Both the position numbers and the translations under genes were made by a program. Below the pieces are notes generated by a model. It did no database searches, had not been told where the DNA came from, and saw only the letters and a program-made list of their open reading frames with translations. Of a stretch of 38,299 bases of DNA, positions 8,355-16,620 are shown piece after piece (position 1 is the stretch's first letter; each line of letters starts with the position of its first letter). This DNA comes from Bacillota bacterium (GTDB lineage Bacteria > Bacillota > Clostridia > Acetivibrionales > DSM-1351): contig JAEYTP010000056.1 in NCBI GenBank assembly GCA_023433945.1, positions 1-38,299 of the forward strand, read 5' to 3'.

Positions 8355-11300
8355 CAAATGGACCAAAGAGCAACAAAGCGCTATAGATAGAAGAGGCTGT
8401 AATCTTCTGGTTGCGGCTGCTGCTGGCGCTGGTAAAACTGCGGTATTGGTTGAGCGAATTATCAAAAAAATAACTGATCCTGACAACCCAGTGGACGTTG
8501 ATAGTCTGCTTATCGTTACCTTTACAAATGCTGCAGCAACCGAGATGAAGGAGAGAATAGGGGAGGCTATTTCCAAAGAACTAGAGAAACAACCTGATAA
8601 TAAAAATATACAGAGACAGCAAACCTTACTGAATAAAGCAGATATAACAACCATACATTCCTTTTGTCTAAGTGTTATACGCAATAACTTTCAGTGCTTG
8701 GATATTGACCCAAAATTCAGGATTTTGGATGAAACAGAAGCTTATCTATTGAAACTGGAAACTCTTAATGACCTCTTTGATAGCTTGTATGAAGAAGAAA
8801 ATGACAGCTTTACAGGAAACAAGGAGAATTATTTTAGTTTGCTGGAAAGCTATGGAGGCAATAGAGATGACCTTGCTATCCAAGACATGGTGCTTGAGGT
8901 TCATTCCTTTATTCAAAGCAGCCCGTGGCCTGAACAATGGCTGGATAAGGCTGTTGAAATGTTTAATATAGCAGTTGAGGACTTTGGAGTTACCAAGTGG
9001 GGTAGCATTATTATAAACAGCATTAGTATGGTGCTTAAAAGCCTTGCTACCCAGCTAGAGGATTGCTTGGCTCAGCTCGTAAATGCTGAGGGCTTGACTA
9101 AATATATAGATGTATTTAATGATGATCTCAATATGGTAAATTGCATAATATCAGCATGTAATAAGGGTATGTGGGATGAAGTATTTTCACTGGTTCAGGG
9201 CTATAGCTTTTCTAGACTTCCCACAAGTGCAAAAAATGCCGATGAGAATGTAAAGGAAAAAGTCAAGGAGACGAGAGAGGAACTTAAGACATATATTAAA
9301 AAGCTACAAGAGGATGTTTTTTATTGTAAATCGGAGGATATGCTAAATGAGCTCAACAAGCTATATCCACTGCTAAAATGTCTTTCTCACCTTGTTTTGG
9401 ACTTTGACAGACAGTATCAGGAAAGAAAGAAGCAAAAGACTGCAGTGGACTTCAACGACCTTGAGCACTTCTGCCTCAAAATCCTCACTAAAGAGGGAAA
9501 AGAAAAGGCATCCGACATTGCAAAAAACTATAGGCGTAAATATTCTGAAATAATGGTTGATGAGTATCAGGACAGTAATGATGTCCAAGAAATTATCATA
9601 AAGACCATTTCAAGTGAAGATGAAGGCAAGCCCAATGTATTTATGGTAGGGGATGTAAAACAGAGTATTTACCGGTTCAGGCAGGCAAAACCAGATCTTT
9701 TTATGAATAAATATAGATCATATTCACCACAAGAAGCACCATACAGCAAAATCGTGCTGGACAAAAACTTCCGAAGTGGCAGAGAGGTCGTAAATTCAGT
9801 TAACTTTATCTTCCGGAGTATAATGTCAGAGCTTGCTGGCGAACTGGATTACAAAAATGAAGAAGAGCTAAGGTATGGAGCAGAGTATTATGACATACCT
9901 TCGGATAAACCGACAGATGGCAGGCAAACTGAGATTTATATAATGGAGACCCGCCCGACTGAAGAGCTGGGGAATGAGAGTGCGACGGGTAGTGTGGGTG
10001 AACTGAGTACTACCGTGGGGCAGAGCCCTACCACTGCGACGGGTAGTGCGGGTGAACAGGGCGCTGCCGTGGGGAAGAGTAATATAGATGGTGCACAGGA
10101 GCTCGGTACTACCGTGGGGCAGAGCCCTACCACTGCGACGGGAAGTGTGGGTGAACAGGGCGCTGCCGATGCAGCTGATTTTGACGATGAAAATGAAGAG
10201 CCACTAGATAACATCCAGCTTGAGGCAAGAATGGTTGCAAAACGCATTTTAGAGCTTATGAGTGGGGATAAAGAAGGTAATACATTTAAAGTTTATGACA
10301 AGAAAAACAAGGCATATAGAAACATTGAATACAGAGATATAGTAATACTACTTCGAACAACAAAGAATTGGAGTGAAATATTTTTACAGGAACTTGCCAG
10401 ATATGGAATTGCTGCATTTGCAGATACCGGGGCAGGATTTTTTAAGACCACCGAAGTACAGGTAATGATGTCATTGTTGCAAATAATTGACAACCCTTAT
10501 CAGGATATTCCTTTGCTTTCGGTACTGAGGTCACCTATTGCAGGTTTTTCTTCAGATGACTTGGCAGACCTAAGGCTTACTACTAGAAGTAAGCACTTAT
10601 ATGATGCACTTCTAGCTTTAGCAGAGGTGGATAGTGAAGCTGGGAAGAAAGCAGCACATATAGCTGCTAAGCTTACAAAGTATCGTGAGATTTCTCATTA
10701 TATGCCCACTGACAGGTTGCTGTGGCACTTGTACAATGATACAGGCTATATGAGTATTGTGGGTGCATTACCTAGTGGAGAGAAACGGCAGGCCAATCTG
10801 AGAATGCTTTTTGAAAAGGCTCTCCAGTTTGAAACAACCAGTTTCAAGGGCTTATTTAACTTTATTAATTTTATTGACAAGCTCAAGACAAGTAAGGGTG
10901 ATATGGGTAGTGCCAAGGTTCTTGATGATAATGATAATTTTGTCAGAATAATGAGTATTCACAAAAGCAAAGGGCTTGAATTTCCAGTGGTTTTTCTAAG
11001 TGGCTGCGGCAAGAAATTTAATATGCAGGATATATACAGAAGTATTCTCTTGCATCAGGAAATTGGTTTTGGCCCAGATATAGTTGATATTACCCGTTTT
11101 AAATATGCTTCTGTGGCAAAGCTCGCTATTCAGATGAAGGTTCGCACTGAGACTCTCTCAGAGGAAATGAGAATACTCTATGTTGCTATGACAAGAGCTC
11201 GAGAAAAGCTTATTATTACTGGTTCTGTCAGAAAGCTGGACAGTGCAAAAAAGAAATGGCTGGATATGGCAAAAAGCGATTCGAATTGCAAACTGGAGCC

Positions 11301-12336
11301 ATATAATATGCTAAAGGCCCAGAACTATCTAGACTGGATTTGTTCAGCGCTCACAAGACATGAGGATTGTGGTGAATTGTTAGGTGCTTGCAGTAAATTC
11401 TTAGGTGATTCCAGTAAGTTATTAGGTGATTCCAGTAAGTTATTAGGTGATTGCAGTTTCAGAGATGAGAATAGCTTTATAGCTGGGGATGAAACAACTG
11501 ATACAAACAATGATAGTTTAAAATCTCATTGGCAAGTATATTTCTGCAAGGAAGGGGATTTGCCCTGTTGTTCAGATGATACCCAAGCACAGCAGAGTAA
11601 TAGTTTGGAGCAGTGGCTCATGGGCTCAGCCGACGACAGTAGTGAGTATTGCAGGCAGGAGATAGATAGGCGGCTGAGCTGGGAATACAGTGGCAGTGAG
11701 CTTTCAACTATTCCACCTAAATTCTCGGTAACTGAGTTGAAAAGATTGTTCTCTACCGGTGAGGAAGATGGTGAAAAGTTGCTTGAGCGTCCCGTTATGA
11801 AGAAACCATTATTCCTACAGGGTAAAAAACAATTGTCTGGTGCAGAAAAGGGAAGTATCTTACACTTTGTGTTACAGCATCTCGACTTTAACGATTTTGA
11901 TATTAAGAAACAGATTGATTTAATGGTACAAAAAAATCTACTGTTGCAAAATCAGGCTGATAGTATTAGGATTGACAGAATTGAGAAGTTCATGAAATCT
12001 GATCTAGCGAGCAGGATGAGAAATGCACCCGTTCTGAATCGTGAGATACCATTTCACCTTGAGATACAGTGCTCATCTATCCCTGCATACAGTCATATTA
12101 ATGACAATGAAATAATACTTTTACAGGGGGTAATTGACTGCTATTTTGAAGAGGATGGAGAGATTACTCTAGTAGACTATAAAACAGACTATGTATCAGA
12201 AGTGAATGATGAATTACGGGATAAATATAGGTTACAGCTTGATTATTATGCTCAGGCTTTAACTCGGCTCACTGGTAAGGTAGTACGCCAAAAATATATA
12301 TATTTGTTTTCGATTGGGGAACAGCTAGATATATAG
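8344..12336 (+). CDS. addA: ATP-dependent helicase/nuclease subunit A (AddA)
   Basis: 1330 aa, about 100 residues longer than Bacillus subtilis AddA. It is a UvrD-type superfamily 1 helicase with a C-terminal RecB-like nuclease and partners AddB in break resection. Visible: Walker A AAAGAGKT (about 24-31), Walker B/motif II VDEYQDSNDVQ (about 404-414), FMVGDVKQSIYRFRQAKPD, motif VI region EEMRILYVAMTRAREKL, and nuclease motif VDYKTD (about 1276-1281). The extra length is explained largely by two inserts: a Gly/Thr/Gly-Glu-rich 99-bp-period repeat at residues about 538-615, and a 7-residue LLGDSSK repeat near 1013-1038. Both keep the frame and avoid the core motifs. The start overlaps addB by 11 nt. 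Confidence 0.97.
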   Translation: MADNKWTKEQQSAIDRRGCNLLVAAAAGAGKTAVLVERIIKKITDPDNPVDVDSLLIVTFTNAAATEMKERIGEAISKELEKQPDNKNIQRQQTLLNKADITTIHSFCLSVIRNNFQCLDIDPKFRILDETEAYLLKLETLNDLFDSLYEEENDSFTGNKENYFSLLESYGGNRDDLAIQDMVLEVHSFIQSSPWPEQWLDKAVEMFNIAVEDFGVTKWGSIIINSISMVLKSLATQLEDCLAQLVNAEGLTKYIDVFNDDLNMVNCIISACNKGMWDEVFSLVQGYSFSRLPTSAKNADENVKEKVKETREELKTYIKKLQEDVFYCKSEDMLNELNKLYPLLKCLSHLVLDFDRQYQERKKQKTAVDFNDLEHFCLKILTKEGKEKASDIAKNYRRKYSEIMVDEYQDSNDVQEIIIKTISSEDEGKPNVFMVGDVKQSIYRFRQAKPDLFMNKYRSYSPQEAPYSKIVLDKNFRSGREVVNSVNFIFRSIMSELAGELDYKNEEELRYGAEYYDIPSDKPTDGRQTEIYIMETRPTEELGNESATGSVGELSTTVGQSPTTATGSAGEQGAAVGKSNIDGAQELGTTVGQSPTTATGSVGEQGAADAADFDDENEEPLDNIQLEARMVAKRILELMSGDKEGNTFKVYDKKNKAYRNIEYRDIVILLRTTKNWSEIFLQELARYGIAAFADTGAGFFKTTEVQVMMSLLQIIDNPYQDIPLLSVLRSPIAGFSSDDLADLRLTTRSKHLYDALLALAEVDSEAGKKAAHIAAKLTKYREISHYMPTDRLLWHLYNDTGYMSIVGALPSGEKRQANLRMLFEKALQFETTSFKGLFNFINFIDKLKTSKGDMGSAKVLDDNDNFVRIMSIHKSKGLEFPVVFLSGCGKKFNMQDIYRSILLHQEIGFGPDIVDITRFKYASVAKLAIQMKVRTETLSEEMRILYVAMTRAREKLIITGSVRKLDSAKKKWLDMAKSDSNCKLEPYNMLKAQNYLDWICSALTRHEDCGELLGACSKFLGDSSKLLGDSSKLLGDCSFRDENSFIAGDETTDTNNDSLKSHWQVYFCKEGDLPCCSDDTQAQQSNSLEQWLMGSADDSSEYCRQEIDRRLSWEYSGSELSTIPPKFSVTELKRLFSTGEEDGEKLLERPVMKKPLFLQGKKQLSGAEKGSILHFVLQHLDFNDFDIKKQIDLMVQKNLLLQNQADSIRIDRIEKFMKSDLASRMRNAPVLNREIPFHLEIQCSSIPAYSHINDNEIILLQGVIDCYFEEDGEITLVDYKTDYVSEVNDELRDKYRLQLDYYAQALTRLTGKVVRQKYIYLFSIGEQLDI
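10007..10168 (+). repeat. GC-rich tandem repeat, 99-bp period, inside addA
   Basis: A 63-bp block at 10007-10069 recurs at 10106-10168 with only two differences, 99 bp (33 codons) later. A partial degenerate third copy precedes it at about 9957-10006. The repeat is in frame, encodes TTVGQSPTTATGS-G-EQGAA, and is more GC-rich than surrounding addA. It interrupts the helicase between the first and second RecA-like parts without disturbing known motifs. Confidence 0.85.
11380..11457 (+). repeat. 21-bp tandem repeat inside addA (LLGDSSK units)
   Basis: 3.7 copies: 11380-11400 (diverged), 11401-11421, 11422-11442 (identical to the second) and 11443-11457 (partial). The unit begins TTAGGTGATTCCAGTAAG and encodes seven residues, so copy number changes keep the frame. 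It lies between the helicase and nuclease domains. Confidence 0.88.
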
Positions 12337-12399
12337 GTTTAAATGGAGTAGGTTTAAATGAAGTACGATTAATAGAAGTATGTTTAATAGATGTAAATA

Positions 12400-12444
12400 T
12401 TACCACTATATTTTGCTCCAACTTTTCAAAAAATATAGTGGTAA
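12400..12444. other. Hairpin after addA
   Basis: 15-bp exact stem (12400-12414 with 12430-12444) and 15-nt loop, 63 nt after the addA stop. No T tract follows on the plus strand, so termination is possible but not canonical. The tRNA promoter begins just downstream. Confidence 0.5.
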
Positions 12445-12449
12445 ATCTA

Positions 12450-12479
12450 TTGACATCAGATGTTAAGCAATGCTATAAT
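12450..12479 (+). promoter_or_regulatory. Consensus promoter of tRNA-Gln
   Basis: Perfect -35 TTGACA (12450-12455) and perfect -10 TATAAT (12474-12479), 18-bp spacer, 20 nt before the tRNA. A strong sigma-A type promoter, as expected for a stable RNA. Confidence 0.9.
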
Positions 12480-12499
12480 ACGTTTTGTCCACAAGACAT

Positions 12500-12573
12500 T
12501 GCCGATTTGTGTAACGGTAGCACAACTGACTCTGGATCAGTCTGTCAGGGTTCAAATCCTTGATCGGCAGCCA
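12500..12573 (+). tRNA. tRNA-Gln (anticodon CTG)
   Basis: Folds as a complete cloverleaf: acceptor TGCCGAT with ATCGGCA, D stem GTGT with GCAC and loop AACGGTA, anticodon stem ACTGA with TCAGT around loop CTCTGGA (anticodon CTG, reads CAG), a 4-nt variable loop, T stem CAGGG with CCTTG and T loop TTCAAAT, discriminator G and encoded CCA (12571-12573). It stands alone between addA and accessory genes, a typical place for island insertion. Confidence 0.95.
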
Positions 12574-12576
12574 TAT

Positions 12577-12612
12577 AAGAACCTATACTTTGTTATTAAA
12601 GTATAGGTTCTT
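12577..12612 (+). terminator. Hairpin terminator of tRNA-Gln
   Basis: Exact 15-bp stem: AAGAACCTATACTTT (12577-12591) with AAAGTATAGGTTCTT (12598-12612), 6-nt loop, beginning 4 nt after the CCA. The T run after the stem is short, so termination relies mainly on the strong stem and its T-rich foot. Confidence 0.75.
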
Positions 12613-12729
12613 TGCATTGTCTAGTTACTATGCGGACCATGGGATAAGGGCTTTTTTTATATCTACTAGTTTATTCTGAGGAAAACCTTTTGAAAATACG
12701 ATCAGCAAATGAAAGAGTATTCTTCATGA

Positions 12730-12758
12730 TTGAGTTTTATGTAAAATTATGCTAATAT
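12730..12758 (+). promoter_or_regulatory. Putative promoter of the zinc-ribbon gene pair
   Basis: -35 TTGAGT (12730-12735), 17-bp spacer, -10 TAATAT (12753-12758). It lies 39 nt before the small ORF at 12798. Good spacing and near-consensus boxes; not otherwise tested. Confidence 0.6.
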
Positions 12759-12797
12759 ATGAAAGTAATTGTAATTAGTAAAGCATGGGAGGGAAAA

Positions 12798-12911
12798 ATG
12801 GCCGAAACTAATACAACTTTAAAACGATATATTAACAGGAACAATCAGAGGAATTTTGGTTGTACTTATGAGACGGGATCGTATCGATTGAGTAAAAAGG
12901 AGGTATTCTAA
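12798..12911 (+). CDS. Small 37-aa protein coupled to the zinc-ribbon gene
   Basis: ATG at 12798 with GGGAGGG (12788-12793) upstream; the stop TAA (12909-12911) overlaps the next gene's ATG as TAATG. Product MAETNTTLKRYINRNNQRNF followed by GCTYETGSYRLSKKEVF: basic, Asn/Arg-rich, one Cys, no membrane segment. It is preceded by a good promoter and RBS, so translation is plausible. It may be a short peptide gene or a leader whose translation drives the downstream gene, since that gene's RBS AAAAGGAGG lies inside this ORF. I do not recognise a family. Confidence 0.5.
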   Translation: MAETNTTLKRYINRNNQRNFGCTYETGSYRLSKKEVF

Positions 12912-14386
12912 TGATATGCAAAAATTGTGGAAACAAACTGCCAATAAACGCAAACTTTTGTGGCAAATGCGGAACTAAGATTATTATTGAGCGCAAATGT
13001 GCACAGTGCGGTGAGCTACTGGCACTGGGTGATAAATTTTGTATAAAATGTGGTACGAAATACTCTGATGTTATGCCTTCGCAACAATCCACCGCAAAAG
13101 GGACGTCCATAACCTCCATATCAGCACACGCATCACAGACGTTATCTAAGAGTCGGATAGCACGAAGAAGTGATTTGTTTATGCTCGGTAAAAAATGCAG
13201 AAACTTTGACTGTGCCCTTATAACTTATGGGAACCGTTGTAATGATTTTGCGTTTTATGACGGTTATTTATACAGGGCGGATACTGATGCAGTATATACG
13301 AGTATAATAAAGATACATCAAAAGACATTAAAAACGGAGAGTATTGCGGAGTTTCACGAAGATTACGGTAATATATGCGGTGTGAACAGCACTGGTATTT
13401 TTCTTTCAAAACTTGGCAATCGGGAAGAAAAAACGGGCATCAATTATATGAACATTACCTGCGTGGGCTTTGACGGAAATGTTATAGGTATAATTAAGAC
13501 CGAGTCGGAAGGCATGGACGAAGAAGGTTATGATATTAATTATATAAAGTGGTCATTTATCATTGACAATAATTTATATATAGCTTACGGATTGGGTGTC
13601 AAGAGAGTCGATATAAAGAGTGGAAACGTCGATATAATTTATAAAGTGGAAGGTAGACGAGAAGAGAGAATGTTCCATATTGATAAAGTTGCCGCCGATT
13701 CAGATCATGTCTACTTTAACATGGTGGCTGATGAGCACCAGAATATTGAATATAACGGACATACATACCGTTTGTTGGAACCACATAATGAGTATTGGTA
13801 TTGCTATAATATAATAACCGGAAAAATTCAATGCATAAGTTCATCCAAACGAGATTTGCGAGATTTATTTGAGTCTCCTGCAGATATATGTAATGAGATT
13901 TACGACGAGGATGAGGGAGACTGGGTTTATAATCAAGTTTTTATGAATGACCCTGATTTTTTGAATATCAAGGCAGTTGATATCGAGAAGGGGATTGTTT
14001 GGACACTTGGTAATGACAACATGCTCACAGCTAGAGAAATTAAGTCAAAACTTGTGTGCCAGAATTCCAAGTGGAAGTATAATAATTCAAATGCTGGTAT
14101 TATTTACTTCGACGGAGAGTTGATGCTAGAGGCACTGAATTACTATACCATTACCTCTTACGATAAAAATGGGAATCAGCAGGGTATCGTCGGGTTTGGG
14201 AATAAATATTTTTATGATAACCGAGGGCATGGCGTATGTGAAAATATAGTGGTTGAAGGTGAATATGTTTATGGAGATTTTGACGCTAATAATAAATTGT
14301 TAAGGTTCGATATAAATAAAATGTATATTATTGAACCAGCTCCTGAGGCTTATGTCAAAAAAGTTATTGCAGCACCTAACAATTAA
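12911..14386 (+). CDS. Double zinc-ribbon protein with propeller-like C-terminal region
   Basis: 491 aa. Two consecutive zinc ribbons at the N-terminus: Cys3, Cys6, Cys17, Cys20 and Cys30, Cys33, Cys44, Cys47 (CKNCG...CGKCG, CAQCG...CIKCG). A Ser/Thr-rich linker (about 55-85) leads to a long soluble region with repeated short beta-like motifs ending in visual patterns such as FYDGYLYRADTDAVY, DSDHVYFNMVAD and EGEYVYGDFDANN, resembling DUF5050-type or propeller-like repeats. No signal peptide or membrane segment. RBS AAAAGGAGG lies 8 nt before the ATG. Many proteins with this layout in Clostridia have no assigned function. Zinc binding is well supported; the rest is inference. Confidence 0.8.
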   Translation: MICKNCGNKLPINANFCGKCGTKIIIERKCAQCGELLALGDKFCIKCGTKYSDVMPSQQSTAKGTSITSISAHASQTLSKSRIARRSDLFMLGKKCRNFDCALITYGNRCNDFAFYDGYLYRADTDAVYTSIIKIHQKTLKTESIAEFHEDYGNICGVNSTGIFLSKLGNREEKTGINYMNITCVGFDGNVIGIIKTESEGMDEEGYDINYIKWSFIIDNNLYIAYGLGVKRVDIKSGNVDIIYKVEGRREERMFHIDKVAADSDHVYFNMVADEHQNIEYNGHTYRLLEPHNEYWYCYNIITGKIQCISSSKRDLRDLFESPADICNEIYDEDEGDWVYNQVFMNDPDFLNIKAVDIEKGIVWTLGNDNMLTAREIKSKLVCQNSKWKYNNSNAGIIYFDGELMLEALNYYTITSYDKNGNQQGIVGFGNKYFYDNRGHGVCENIVVEGEYVYGDFDANNKLLRFDINKMYIIEPAPEAYVKKVIAAPNN

Positions 14387-14431
14387 TTATTAACACTTGT
14401 TTTTATTTTGATTAATAAAAGGGTAATCTAT

Positions 14432-14763
14432 ATGCCAAAGTGTAAATATTCAAAAGAGATAAAAGTAAATCTACCATATTGTGCTTGCAAGTCTCCTAAG
14501 GCTGAAATAAGACTCATTATTGCGGAATTACTAGAGAGTGTAATTTGCCAGTTATGGGATGTATGACTGGTACTAAACAAATTAGTAACTGGTGGACTCT
14601 GTTCATTGGAGGAAAAGCAGATGATAACGTAAAAACTCCATCTAAATGCGACTACTATGTTTAAGCAACAGATGAAGCTGTAGCCTCATGCAAAAATATC
14701 ATAATAAGTGCAACTAAGGTAAAGTATTACTGCAGTAAATCTAATAAAATGTTTCATTATTAA
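14432..14763 (+). pseudogene. Decayed gene, frameshifted and interrupted
   Basis: The frame from ATG 14432 runs 44 codons to TGA 14564-14566 (MPKCKYSKEIKVNLPYCACK...). A second frame, open from 14554, reads MGCMTGTKQISNWWTLFIGG and continues past a TAA at 14662-14664 for 32 more codons to TAA 14761-14763. The two frames overlap by a few codons and are protein-like in composition (several Cys, Trp), suggesting one ancestral gene with a frameshift near 14555 and a nonsense mutation at 14662. I do not recognise the family. It fills most of the 490-nt gap between the zinc-ribbon gene and the next ORF. Confidence 0.45.
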
Positions 14764-14875
14764 ATGGATATTGTGTCAAAAGACCATTACATAATAAAAA
14801 CAAGCGCTAATATTCTACATTTCATAAAAAAATGAGATTAGATTTTCGATTAAGAGCATCAATACTGACCCACTT

Positions 14876-15652
14876 TTGAAGGTTACAGCTCAGAAGTTGG
14901 CATCATATCTAGAATATGTAGGTGGCTTTGTTACTAATCTTTCATCGCTGCCGAATGATACTCAATATCTATATATTGCTGATTTTAATAATACCTTAAA
15001 GCATAGATATCAAATCTATGTGAAGAATAAGTTCGATATTCTATCTGTAAAGGGTGAGGTAAGTATGCCTTCGTTTACAAAAGATGGACGCTTTCATGTG
15101 AAAGAGGAAGCAATAGACATTTTGAGAAAGAGCTTAGACTTTTGTAGAAGTCTGCTTAATGACTCTAGAGATTTTGTCGAGCAGTATTATGCGACGAATG
15201 AATGCAATTATGTTTCTCATAGAATTTATAATCCGCAAACATACTTACTTTTTAAATCCGAAGAGGATTATAAAGCAATGCGTTCACCAAAGAATCATTA
15301 TTATTACATAGAAGTTGATGTATCAAATATTCCTGAAAAAGTTCAGATTATGCTGTGTTGTGATAGGATGGACAAAACAGAGGAAGAGGAAAAATCGTTG
15401 GAGTGCTTCAATTCACCATATCAAATTATTATGATGAGAGAAATAGGCTCCAACAAAATAGTTGGAATTCTTAAACCTGATGATTCAGAAACATACAAAC
15501 TTAGTGATGAACATGAATTGATATATCGTCAGTATTCCTCGATAACATCTGGATATGAACATGAAATGTTTACTGCAATATGCGGTGATGATACCTTTCA
15601 TTACTACCCATTTTTAAGTGATTCGACGATAAACATAATTAAGGAAGAATAA
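14876..15652 (+). CDS. Hypothetical 258-aa protein, start uncertain
   Basis: Soluble, acidic alpha/beta-looking protein with no motif I recognise; segments such as HRYQIYVKNKFDILSVKGEV and DGRFHVKEEAIDILRKSL suggest a compact folded domain. The start is unclear: TTG at 14876 has no good RBS, while the frame stays open back to 14828 and reads protein-like (NEIRFSIKSINTDPLL), without an ATG. An A7 run at 14826-14832 just upstream makes a frameshift or 5' truncation plausible. It is not coupled to its neighbours; the MerR promoter begins 66 nt after its stop. Function unknown. Confidence 0.6.
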   Translation: MKVTAQKLASYLEYVGGFVTNLSSLPNDTQYLYIADFNNTLKHRYQIYVKNKFDILSVKGEVSMPSFTKDGRFHVKEEAIDILRKSLDFCRSLLNDSRDFVEQYYATNECNYVSHRIYNPQTYLLFKSEEDYKAMRSPKNHYYYIEVDVSNIPEKVQIMLCCDRMDKTEEEEKSLECFNSPYQIIMMREIGSNKIVGILKPDDSETYKLSDEHELIYRQYSSITSGYEHEMFTAICGDDTFHYYPFLSDSTINIIKEE

Positions 15653-15718
15653 TATAAAACCATCTCGGCCAGTATTTTGGTTTGGGAGGGATATTTTTTA
15701 CAAATAATTAAATATGTA

Positions 15719-15749
15719 TTGCTTTGCCCCAGGGACAATGTTATATAAT
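15719..15749 (+). promoter_or_regulatory. MerR-type promoter with operator dyad
   Basis: -35 TTGCTT (15719-15724) and -10 TATAAT (15744-15749) are separated by 19 bp, the lengthened spacing typical of promoters twisted into activity by MerR proteins. Inside the spacer is a dyad: TTGCCCC (15724-15730), central A, GGGACAA (15732-15738), 6 of 7 bp matched. It lies 23 nt before the MerR gene, so autoregulation and control of the downstream cluster are likely. Confidence 0.78.
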
Positions 15750-15772
15750 AGATATTGTCAGGAGGTGATGAC

Positions 15773-16609
15773 GTGGGATACCAAGTCAAATGGGTAGAAG
15801 ATAATCTTGGAGTAACACGTAAAGCATTACGTAATTTTGAGAAACTTGGTTTAATGCCACCGAATGAAGGTGGTGGGTATCGTGATTACTCCGATGAAGA
15901 TATTGACCGAATCTGGAAGATAAAACTCCTTCAGGGAATGGGATATTCTTTGAAAGAGATAGAAAGTATATTTGAGGGTGAAAACTTTGATTTTGATTCT
16001 TCGCTTGAAAAAAAGATAAAAGAACTGGAAGAAGAGAAATCAAAAGTTGAGAAACATCTAGGTTATGCTCAGAATATAAAACTAACAGGACGTTTTCCCT
16101 CAAGACCTAAAAATATGGGTTCTGTTACTTTTGGAGAGTTCTATGAAAAATCGTTAAATGAATGGAATGTCAATTCAGACCCTGAAGCGAAAAAGTATAA
16201 GGAACTGGCAGATTTAATCCTTAATACGCCAGAGGAGGAATTCCAAGACACCGATATAGGAAGACTATTCGAGTTCCTTCAAGGTTTGCAAGAAATGGTA
16301 TCAAACACAGATGAGTTTATGATGGAAAAAGTGATTCCAATTGAAATTCTTAAAAGGAAGGAAAACGGCCCAGCAGACAAGGAGGTAAAGTTACTAGTAA
16401 AAATCCTTTATGAGAACCGTATTAGTAGTACTCCTGAATTAGCAGATATGACACTAAATCAATTCGTAAGATTTGAAGCGTCTAGCTATATTTCGGGAGA
16501 TGTTGCTCGAATGAAAGAGAGAGAATATGGTAAGGCTGGTTGCTTGTTTATTGCAGATGCTATAGCAGTTTTTGGTGGCTATGGTTGTTACGATGAAGTA
16601 GAAGATTAA
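15773..16609 (+). CDS. MerR-family transcriptional regulator
   Basis: 278 aa from GTG 15773, chosen because AGGAGG (15760-15765) sits 7 nt upstream; an upstream TTG at 15755 would place the RBS inside the gene. N-terminal winged helix about 1-70 (VKWVEDNLGVTRKALRNFEK, then YRDYSDEDIDRIWKIKLLQG), then a dimerising coiled coil (about 75-105, LEKKIKELEEEKSKVEKHL) and a long C-terminal domain of about 170 aa that I do not recognise. No obvious metal-binding Cys set: two Cys lie near the C-terminus (CLFIADAIAVFGGYGCY). It is the first gene of the cluster and carries a MerR-type promoter, so it probably activates the cluster in response to an unknown ligand. Its stop is 11 nt before the next gene. 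Confidence 0.92.
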   Translation: MGYQVKWVEDNLGVTRKALRNFEKLGLMPPNEGGGYRDYSDEDIDRIWKIKLLQGMGYSLKEIESIFEGENFDFDSSLEKKIKELEEEKSKVEKHLGYAQNIKLTGRFPSRPKNMGSVTFGEFYEKSLNEWNVNSDPEAKKYKELADLILNTPEEEFQDTDIGRLFEFLQGLQEMVSNTDEFMMEKVIPIEILKRKENGPADKEVKLLVKILYENRISSTPELADMTLNQFVRFEASSYISGDVARMKEREYGKAGCLFIADAIAVFGGYGCYDEVED

Positions 16610-16620
16610 GGAGAATTAGT

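Noticed and set aside
12400..12444. Canonical terminator of addBA
   Set aside because: The stem is strong but no T tract follows on the plus strand; listed only as a hairpin.
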